Below, in pieces: positions 57,228 through 64,000 of a stretch of DNA of 64,000 bases (positions within the stretch are counted from its first letter, which is position 1; the number at the start of each line of letters is the position of its first letter). Under the pieces are notes generated by a model. It ran no database searches. It had not been told where the DNA came from and was given only the letters and a program-made list of their open reading frames with translations. Source of the stretch: Thermoanaerobaculales bacterium (GTDB lineage Bacteria; Acidobacteriota; Thermoanaerobaculia; Thermoanaerobaculales; Sulfomarinibacteraceae); assembly GCA_029287235.1 (NCBI GenBank), contig JARFRM010000040.1, positions 1 through 64,000 of the forward strand. Direction: 5' to 3'. The translations under genes and the position numbers were made by a program.

Positions 57228-57931
57228 CGATCATCGTTATCGGCCGACATGGCCAGATCCGGCCCGGCCAGGGCCCACACCCGCCGCATGGACCGACCCG
57301 CAGCCGCGTTGGCTAATCCGAGGGCAATCAGCTTCGGCCACAAACGAGGTCGAAAGACGAGTCCGAGAACCGTCGAAACCCGAAGCCGCCCCCTGACATC
57401 GGAGACCTTCGTGACCACCTTCGGAAGTTCGTGGTCCGCCGTGTCCCCCACCGCCCGAACGACCAGCCAGGGTATTCCGGCATCCGTCGCGACCCGCCCC
57501 ACACCGGCGCTCTCCATGTCCACCGCCGCAGCTTTCCATCGCTCTCGAAGCTCACGTTTCAGACCCCGCGACCTGACCACCTCTTCGGCGTGAACCATTC
57601 GCTCCATGGACGTGGGAATCGAGTTGCCGATCTCGGCCACCAGACGTTTCCGCCAGCCCGAATCCGTCTGCAAAAGGCCTTCACCGGTGGCGACGACCGC
57701 CTCGGGTACCATCACCGTCCCCGGCTCGAGAGACGGATCCAGTCCGCCCGAGATTCCCCAGCTGACGAGCGCCGACGCGCCGCGTTCCAGGAGTCGGGTC
57801 GCCGCAGTCTCGGCCCGTATCCGGCCCATACCTCCAACCTCAATATCGACGGCTTCGTTGGTCGGCCCGATCCACCGCCGCTCAACCTCGAGAGCGGTGA
57901 CGATCCCCAGGATCGACCGGTCCCGATTCAT
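57224..57931 (-). CDS. hpnG: Hopanoid-associated nucleoside phosphorylase HpnG
   Basis: 'ILGIVTALEVERRWIG...VSWGISGGLDPSLEPGTVMVPEAVV...AAAVDMESAGVGRVATDAGIPWLVVRAVGDTADHELP'; adjacent to SHC. Confidence 0.85.
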   Translation of the reverse strand: MNRDRSILGIVTALEVERRWIGPTNEAVDIEVGGMGRIRAETAATRLLERGASALVSWGISGGLDPSLEPGTVMVPEAVVATGEGLLQTDSGWRKRLVAEIGNSIPTSMERMVHAEEVVRSRGLKRELRERWKAAAVDMESAGVGRVATDAGIPWLVVRAVGDTADHELPKVVTKVSDVRGRLRVSTVLGLVFRPRLWPKLIALGLANAAAGRSMRRVWALAGPDLAMSADNDDR

Positions 57932-59856
57932 CCCTTCGCTTCGATCGAAGCGAGAGAGTTGCGGTAGCGGGCCAACGCCCACAGCGGGAAGTACTGGGTG
58001 TAGCCGTGGTATTTGAGGTAGAACACTCGTGGGAAGCCCGGCGCCGTGAAGAACGCATCCCGCCAGCGCCCGTCCGTTTCGAGGCTATTGACGAGATACT
58101 CGGCGCCCCGACGCACCGCCTCCGAGTCGGCCCGGCCCGCCGCCATCAGACCGAGGAGCGCCCAAGCGGTCTGGAAGGCGGTGCTGGCGTCGTGGGTGCA
58201 GCTCGGCCTGGAGTCGAGATAACTGTCGTTGGTCTCGCCCCAGCCGCCGTCGGCGTGTTGCACCGATTCCAGCCAATCCACGGCCCGATCCATCATGTCG
58301 CGGGACTCGTGATCCTCAACGAACTCCAGCGCCGAAAGCACCGACCAGGTGCCATAGATGTAGTTGGTGCCCCACCGGCCGAACCACGACCCGTCGGGCT
58401 CCTGCTCCGAACGCAGATAGTCCAGCACCCGGTTCAGGCACTCCCGATCCTCGGCCCGCCCGAGTTGACCCATAAGGGCCACACAACGCGCCGAGACATC
58501 AACCGTCGGCGGATCGAGGAGCGCGCCGTGATCGGCGAAAGGGATTTCGTTGAGCGCGTAGTGGGTGTTGTCCGCGTCGAAGGCCGCGAAGCCGCCGTTG
58601 GACGACTGCATGCCCCGCAGCCAATCGGCCGCCCGTTCGATGGACCCGGTGTAGCGGTCTCGATCCACCGAGCGGTGCATGGCCCAGCCGACCACCGCGG
58701 TGTCGTCGAGGTCCGGGTAGTAGGCGTTTTCATACTGAAAGGCCCAACCGCCGCCCGCCAGGTTCCGATGATCGACCTGCCAGTCGCCGGGCTCGTCGAG
58801 AAGCTGCAGCGAACGCAGCCATTCGAGCGCCCGCCCGAGCTCCTCCCGATTCTTCTCGGCGCCGTCCTCGAGCAGCGCCAGCGCGGCGAGCCCCGTGTCC
58901 CACACGGGCGATACGCAGGGCTGGCAATATGCCGAGTCCTGATCCACAACGAGCAGATCATCGATGGCCCGGCGCGCCTGCACCATCAGAGGCTCGGCGG
59001 CGTCGTGGCCGAGAAGATCGAGCGCCATATAGGCGTTGATCATCGCCGGGAAGATGGCTCCCAAACCGCCCTCGTTGCACCGTGGGACAAACCACTCTTC
59101 AGCCTTTTTCAGCGCCCTGCGCCGGACAAAACCCGGGATCAGCGGTTCCAGAGGACGGACCATTCGTTCGACCCTGAGGATCAGCCGGTTCATGGGCGAC
59201 CTGACCGGGAAGTAGTCCCGCTCCTCCTCGGGGTCCACGGTGAAGAGTTCGCGGATGTCGACGTCAGCCGGGTTGGCCGCGCGGGCCTTGGCGGCGTAGA
59301 TCACGAAGAGGGGCACCATCACGGTCCGGGACCAGTAGGAGACCTTGTCGATGTGAAAGAAGAACCATTTCGGAAGAAGCATGATCTCCGGCGGAATGAA
59401 AGCAACGGCACTCCACGGCACCTGGCCGAAGATGGCCAGGGCGATCCGGGTGAAGACGTTCGCTCGCGCCGCTCCACCTCGCTCGAGAAGCGCTTCCCTC
59501 GCCCGCTTCATATGCGGGGCGTCGGGATCATCGCCGATCAGCTTGAGCGCGTAATAGGCCTTGACGGTGCAACTGATGTCGAGATCGCCGTCGAAATAAA
59601 GGGGCCAGCCGCCGTGCTCGGCCTGCCGCGACCTCAGGTAGCGGGCGATCTTGGCTTCGAGCTCGGGTTCTTTCTGCCCCAGATACCTCAGGAAGAGAAC
59701 GTACTCGGCGGGGATGGTGCAGTCAGCCTCGAGCTCGTAGCACCAGTGCCCATCAGGGTGCTGATCGGCGAGCAGTGCATCGCGTCCCAGTGCAACGGCA
59801 TCCACGAGATCATCCAGCGTCGTTTGTGTGGGTAGTTTCTCAATTGCTCGGGCCAT
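57928..59856 (-). CDS. shc: Squalene-hopene cyclase
   Basis: QW motifs ('QHPDGHWCYELEADCTIPAEYVL', 'QEPDGSWFGRWGTNYIYGTWSVL', 'QHADGGWGETNDSY'); catalytic 'DLDDTAVV'. Confidence 0.95.
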   Translation of the reverse strand: MARAIEKLPTQTTLDDLVDAVALGRDALLADQHPDGHWCYELEADCTIPAEYVLFLRYLGQKEPELEAKIARYLRSRQAEHGGWPLYFDGDLDISCTVKAYYALKLIGDDPDAPHMKRAREALLERGGAARANVFTRIALAIFGQVPWSAVAFIPPEIMLLPKWFFFHIDKVSYWSRTVMVPLFVIYAAKARAANPADVDIRELFTVDPEEERDYFPVRSPMNRLILRVERMVRPLEPLIPGFVRRRALKKAEEWFVPRCNEGGLGAIFPAMINAYMALDLLGHDAAEPLMVQARRAIDDLLVVDQDSAYCQPCVSPVWDTGLAALALLEDGAEKNREELGRALEWLRSLQLLDEPGDWQVDHRNLAGGGWAFQYENAYYPDLDDTAVVGWAMHRSVDRDRYTGSIERAADWLRGMQSSNGGFAAFDADNTHYALNEIPFADHGALLDPPTVDVSARCVALMGQLGRAEDRECLNRVLDYLRSEQEPDGSWFGRWGTNYIYGTWSVLSALEFVEDHESRDMMDRAVDWLESVQHADGGWGETNDSYLDSRPSCTHDASTAFQTAWALLGLMAAGRADSEAVRRGAEYLVNSLETDGRWRDAFFTAPGFPRVFYLKYHGYTQYFPLWALARYRNSLASIEAKG

Positions 59857-60143
59857 TCCCGCTGATCCCCCTGGAGATTCCGAAAACCGTCGTCCGTATC
59901 GCACCGGCGGCATCATGTGCGAGCCATGATTCTACAACCGCGGAATGATACCTGTGAGCCGATATGATGCCATCACCACGAGTTTCCGTTAGAGTCGAAA
60001 TCAGACCCCGGCATGCTATCAAAGAGATCGATGCCTACTCCCGGGACGGTGTCCCCGCACACGGCGATCCGGGTGTCGGCACGGAGGCTGATCGACAACC
60101 GTCACCGGGAGGCCAACCCGATCCTCGTGAGATAATCTCCTCC

Positions 60144-62240
60144 GTGAGAGCTCACAGTTCGATCCTGACCGGGGCCCTTTCCGCGGCGATGGCGATGCTG
60201 CTGCTCACGCCGGCGGCCGAGACTGCGGAGCCGAAGCTGCCGAAACCCAACGACCGGTGGATTGAGGTCAGAACCGCCAATTTCACCCTCTTTTCCAACG
60301 CCAACGAAAGGACGACCACGGCGGCCGGCAGCAACCTCGAACAGCTACGTGCCGTCCTGGGATCCCTCTTCGGCGGAATGAAGCTCACATCGCCGGTGCC
60401 GACCACCATCTTTGTCTTCGACCATCCGAAGTCATTCGCTCCGTACAGCCTCCTTGACGATGGAAAGGCGAAAGAGCTCGGCGGCTACTTCAGTCCCGGA
60501 CCGCTCGCCAACAACGTCGCCATCGTCGGCAACCGGTACAGCAGAGATGTCTCGTCGATCATCTACCACGAGTACATCCACTATGTGCTGAACACCAATC
60601 AGGCGGAGCTGCCCCTGTGGTTGAACGAGGGTCTCGCCGAGTTGTACTCGACCTTCGATGTCGAGGACGGTGTGGCGAGCATCGGCTACCCCATCGGAAC
60701 TCACCTCGAATGGCTCCGAAACAACCCGCTGATTCCCATGGCCGAGCTCGTCGCCATTGATCATGATTCTCCCGAGTACAACGAAGGTCATCGCCGAGGG
60801 GTCTTCTACGCCCAGTCGTGGGCTCTCACCCATATGCTGGTGATGGGCCCGCCGGAGGGTTCCAGCCGAGCCACAATCTATGCAAACCTGCTCCGGCAGG
60901 GAATCGACGACGAGGACGCCTTCCGCCAGGCGATGGGGGGAACCTACAGAGAGATCGAGAGGGAGCTCAACCACTATGTCCGCGGGAGGAAGTTCTCCTA
61001 CTCGAAACTGCCCGTCAAAGAGCAGACGACCGGCCCCTCGACCGTCACCGAGATGACCTATCCCGAGGTCCTCACCCGGTTGGGCGGGCTCCTCATGGCA
61101 TTGGGGCCCGACCGGTCCGAGTTCGCCGCCGCACACTTTGCCGCAGCCCTCCGGATCGATGAGAATTACGGGCCGGCCATCGCCGGTGTCGGACGGCTCG
61201 ATGAACTCGCCGGCCGCGATGAAGCCGCTCTCGCCCGATACCGACGTGCGGCGGAACTCGCGCCGGACGACTTCATGATCAACTACCTGCTCGGCGACGC
61301 TCTCTTCAAGCAATACGAGAGCGCCGAGTCGACCGAGGAGAAGACAGCGCTTCGGGATCAGGCGCGCGCTGCGCTGAGGCGTGCAGCAGTGCTGCGTCCG
61401 AGCTTCGCGGAAGCATGGGCGAAACTCGGCACGACCTACACCTGGGATCCCATACCCAATGACATGGGGGTCAAGGCCATGGAACACGCCCACCGCCTGC
61501 TGCCCAAACGGGGCGATGTGGGTTTCAACCTCACCCTCCTCTATCTCCGTCGGGATCGCCTCGAGGATGCGATGGAAACGGTCGCTCGTATGAGGGCTTC
61601 CGGCGTCGACCGGCAAACCGTGCGTGCGGCCGACGAGCTGACGGTTTCTCTCGAGAACCGTCGGGCCGAGGCGCTTGCTCGTGCCAGCCAGGCCGAGATC
61701 GGGGGTTCCGGCATCGAAAACGGCACCGACGGCGGGATCCAACGATCGCCGGGCGCCGCCGAGAGACAGGAGTTCACCACCCGCTACAACGAGGCCGTTG
61801 CCATGATCAACGCCGGCAAGATCGATGAGGCCATCACGCAGCTTGAAACGCTTGTGGTGGAAGCCCCCTCGGAAGATCACGTCCGCACGGCCCAGGGGCT
61901 CCTCGATCAGACCCGTGTATTCGTTTCATACAGAACACAAGCCGAGAAGGCCCTCGCCCTTTCAAACTCGGGCGAGATCGAGGCCGCCATCGAGGTTCTC
62001 GAAGCTTTGACGGGCCAGGCCCCCGATGAAATCCAGGAGGCGGAGGTCGGCCGATTCCTTGCCAAGCTCTATGCGTATCGCGATTTTCAGGTCCATTACA
62101 ACGAGGCGGTGGATCTGGTGAACACCGGTGACCTCGCCGCCGCCATCGACATTCTCGAACCTCTGGTGAATACCGCTCCCACCGCACAGCTCACCGCCAT
62201 GGCGGATGCCCTTCTGAAAGACCTGAGAAAGAGCCCTTGA
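60144..62240 (+). CDS. Secreted DUF1570-like peptidase-MA type protein with TPR repeats
   Basis: 'ANNVAIVGNRYSRDVSSIIYHEYIHYVLNTNQAELPLWLNEGLAELYSTF' (HEYIH zinc motif); TPR-rich C-terminal half. Confidence 0.7.
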   Translation: MRAHSSILTGALSAAMAMLLLTPAAETAEPKLPKPNDRWIEVRTANFTLFSNANERTTTAAGSNLEQLRAVLGSLFGGMKLTSPVPTTIFVFDHPKSFAPYSLLDDGKAKELGGYFSPGPLANNVAIVGNRYSRDVSSIIYHEYIHYVLNTNQAELPLWLNEGLAELYSTFDVEDGVASIGYPIGTHLEWLRNNPLIPMAELVAIDHDSPEYNEGHRRGVFYAQSWALTHMLVMGPPEGSSRATIYANLLRQGIDDEDAFRQAMGGTYREIERELNHYVRGRKFSYSKLPVKEQTTGPSTVTEMTYPEVLTRLGGLLMALGPDRSEFAAAHFAAALRIDENYGPAIAGVGRLDELAGRDEAALARYRRAAELAPDDFMINYLLGDALFKQYESAESTEEKTALRDQARAALRRAAVLRPSFAEAWAKLGTTYTWDPIPNDMGVKAMEHAHRLLPKRGDVGFNLTLLYLRRDRLEDAMETVARMRASGVDRQTVRAADELTVSLENRRAEALARASQAEIGGSGIENGTDGGIQRSPGAAERQEFTTRYNEAVAMINAGKIDEAITQLETLVVEAPSEDHVRTAQGLLDQTRVFVSYRTQAEKALALSNSGEIEAAIEVLEALTGQAPDEIQEAEVGRFLAKLYAYRDFQVHYNEAVDLVNTGDLAAAIDILEPLVNTAPTAQLTAMADALLKDLRKSP

Positions 62241-62441
62241 CCTAGGGAGACCGATGATGTCTAAATCGACTCTAAAGACGCGCAGACGTTTCACGCACAC
62301 CCGACGATCCTCTTCGGTGCCTCGTTTTTCCGGAAACGTCCCAGCGGATCGAAGACAAGACCAACCACATGGGCTTGCCGAGCAAACCCGAGATCACCCG
62401 GCAGATGGTGCGATGGCCGGCATCAACTCAAGGGGACGACG

Positions 62442-62942
62442 ATGGTGATTGTTGAAACAACACGATTGGAGCTTCGCGAACTGACGGTCGAAGACGCCGA
62501 GTTCATTCTCGGTCTGGTCAACGAGCCGTCGTTCCTGGCCAACATCGGCGACAAGGGCGTGCGGACGTTGGACGACGCAAAGCGGTTCATCCTCGACGGG
62601 CCCTGGAAACGCGGCCAGAGACGCGGCTACGGTCAGTTCCTCGTTGAGCTCAAGCCGGACGCGACCCCCATCGGTGTGTGTGGCCTGCTCTACCGGAATA
62701 ATCTCGGTGTCACCGATATCGGATGCGCGTTCCTGCCGGGGTTTTGGAGGCAGGGATTCGCATTCGAAGCCGCCACCGCCGTAATGAACTACGGCCGGTC
62801 GAGGCTGGGCATCGAGAAGATCGTCGGGCTGACCTCGGAAGAGAACCTCGCCTCCATCGCCTTGCTCGAGAAGTTCGGGATGAAGTTCGAGAAGACCGTC
62901 AAGATGACCGACGACGATCCCGGCACGGCACTGTATTCCTAA
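62442..62942 (+). CDS. GNAT family N-acetyltransferase (RimJ/RimL-like)
   Basis: 'ETTRLELRELTVEDAEFILGLVNEPSFL...LLYRNNLGVTDIGCAFLPGFWRQGFAFEAATAVMNYG...ENLASIALLEKFGMKFEKTV'. Confidence 0.9.
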   Translation: MVIVETTRLELRELTVEDAEFILGLVNEPSFLANIGDKGVRTLDDAKRFILDGPWKRGQRRGYGQFLVELKPDATPIGVCGLLYRNNLGVTDIGCAFLPGFWRQGFAFEAATAVMNYGRSRLGIEKIVGLTSEENLASIALLEKFGMKFEKTVKMTDDDPGTALYS

Positions 62943-63208
62943 GATTCTGTAAGCAGGTCCTTTAGGGCCCGCGACCACTTCGTCGCCATAGCAACCGGCA
63001 CCCATCGACAGATGCTTCGGAACGAAGACTAAACTGACTGATTATCGAAGAAAATGACCGAATTCGACAAAAATCGACCAAAATCTGTCTTTCTGCTACA
63101 CTCATCGCGTTCCGGGTGCGCTGCCCACTCCGTTCCTCACCAGCTGCCCTCCCATTGACCCCCGTTTCGGTGTGCGAGCGCCCGCGGACAAACCCCACTG
63201 GAAATACC

Positions 63209-64000
63209 ATGCACGAAATCTCCTTCCCCGACGTCCCCGCGGGCCTCGGCACCGTCCTCGCCGAGCGCGGCTTCACCGAGCTCACCCCTATCCAGACAGC
63301 GGTCCTGAATCCCGACGTCGCCGGCCGCGATCTGCGTATCTCGTCGCAGACCGGTTCCGGCAAGACCGTTGCTCTCGGGCTGGTTGTTGCCGAAGAGGTC
63401 GTAGAAGCCGTGAACCTGGTCAATCGCGGTCCGGTGCGCGCTCGGCCCTCGGTGGTGCTGATCGCACCCACCCGGGAGCTGGCGGTCCAGCTCACCGAAG
63501 AGCTGTCGTGGTTGTTCAAACCCCTCGGCGCGACCGTGGTGTCGCTCACGGGCGGGACCTCGCTCGGCATCGACTTTCGCGACCTCAAGCGCGACCCGCA
63601 GGTGCTCGTCGGCACCCCCGGCCGGGTGCGTGACCACCTCGAGCGTGGCAGCCTCGAGCTCGACCGGGTCAGAGTCGTCGCCCTCGACGAGGCCGATGAA
63701 ATGCTGGCCATGGGATTCGAGGAAGAGGTCTCTGCGATCCTCGATGCGACACCGGAGGATCGTCGCACCCATCTCGTCTCGGCCACCTTTCCCCCGCGAG
63801 TGAGGTCGGTGGCGGCACGCCATCAACGCGATTCGCTGATGATCGCAGGCACCACGCCCGGTGAATCCAACTCCGACATCGACTATCGAACCATGGTGGT
63901 GGCCGCAAACCAACGGCTCTCGGCGCTGGTCAACGTACTCCTCATGGAGCCCGATGCGAAGACGCTCATCTTTGTCCGAACCCGGATCGACACGACCGGG
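63209..64000 (+). CDS. DEAD-box RNA helicase (truncated by window end)
   Basis: Translated from 63209: 'MHEISFPDVPAGLGTVLAERGFTELTPIQTAVLNPDVAGRDLRISSQTGSGKTVALGL...APTRELAVQ...GTPGRVRDHL...LDEADEML...SATFPP'; open to the window edge and therefore missing from the ORF track. Confidence 0.92.
   Translation, partial: MHEISFPDVPAGLGTVLAERGFTELTPIQTAVLNPDVAGRDLRISSQTGSGKTVALGLVVAEEVVEAVNLVNRGPVRARPSVVLIAPTRELAVQLTEELSWLFKPLGATVVSLTGGTSLGIDFRDLKRDPQVLVGTPGRVRDHLERGSLELDRVRVVALDEADEMLAMGFEEEVSAILDATPEDRRTHLVSATFPPRVRSVAARHQRDSLMIAGTTPGESNSDIDYRTMVVAANQRLSALVNVLLMEPDAKTLIFVRTRIDTTG

Noticed and set aside
58006-59835. 609 aa plus-strand ORF
   Set aside because: Antisense shadow of squalene-hopene cyclase, whose QW and DXDDTA motifs are clear on the minus strand.
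62254-62441. Possible gene remnant between the TPR protein and the GNAT gene (RIEDKTNHMGLPSKPEITRQMVRWPAS)
   Set aside because: I could not assign it to any family; too short to support without a database search.
63137-63913. Minus-strand ORFs at the right edge (62962-63786, 63137-63913)
   Set aside because: They overlap a DEAD-box helicase on the plus strand that the ORF track misses because it has no stop within the window.
1-64000. tRNA/rRNA genes, prophage, integrase or defence-system genes
   Set aside because: None recognised by eye. A tRNAscan-SE, Infernal and DefenseFinder run would be needed to exclude small or divergent examples.

Overview
A 64 kb high-GC bacterial chromosomal window. 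The gene content (secreted FG-GAP/Kelch/LVIVD beta-propeller proteins, TonB receptors, hopanoid and mevalonate genes) would suit an Acidobacteriota-like organism, but that lineage is inference. Main contents: (i) ~0-10 kb, large secreted beta-propeller proteins, several ending in the same C-terminal tail (FxDGFESGDTSxWSxxxP-COOH), with a local duplication around a ~170 bp repeat element; (ii) 11.2-15.3 kb, an octaheme HAO-like cytochrome, a NapC/NirT-type multiheme cytochrome and an outer-membrane barrel protein; (iii) 16-21 kb, signalling genes (degenerate GGDEF, a double-kinase hybrid histidine kinase, a PilZ-methyltransferase fusion) and a YgbA-like gene; (iv) TonB receptors, PPIases, MinD/RodZ-like pair, HDAC-family and other housekeeping genes; (v) 39-60 kb, an isoprenoid/hopanoid region with two paralogous single-ORF fusions of class II HMG-CoA reductase and mevalonate kinase, a squalene synthase-like gene, idi, hpnH, an apparent HpnB C-terminal remnant, adenine deaminase, hpnG and squalene-hopene cyclase; (vi) a DEAD-box helicase running off the right edge. 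Intergenic regions carry a modular dispersed repeat family, an S23 four-helix-bundle ORF beside one copy, and several long inverted repeats (184 bp imperfect palindrome; perfect 29 bp and 22 bp arms). The best candidates for something undescribed are the duplicated HMGR-MVK fusion in a hopanoid locus with adenine salvage, and the shared C-terminal tail. All calls are from reading the sequence by eye; no database searches were run.
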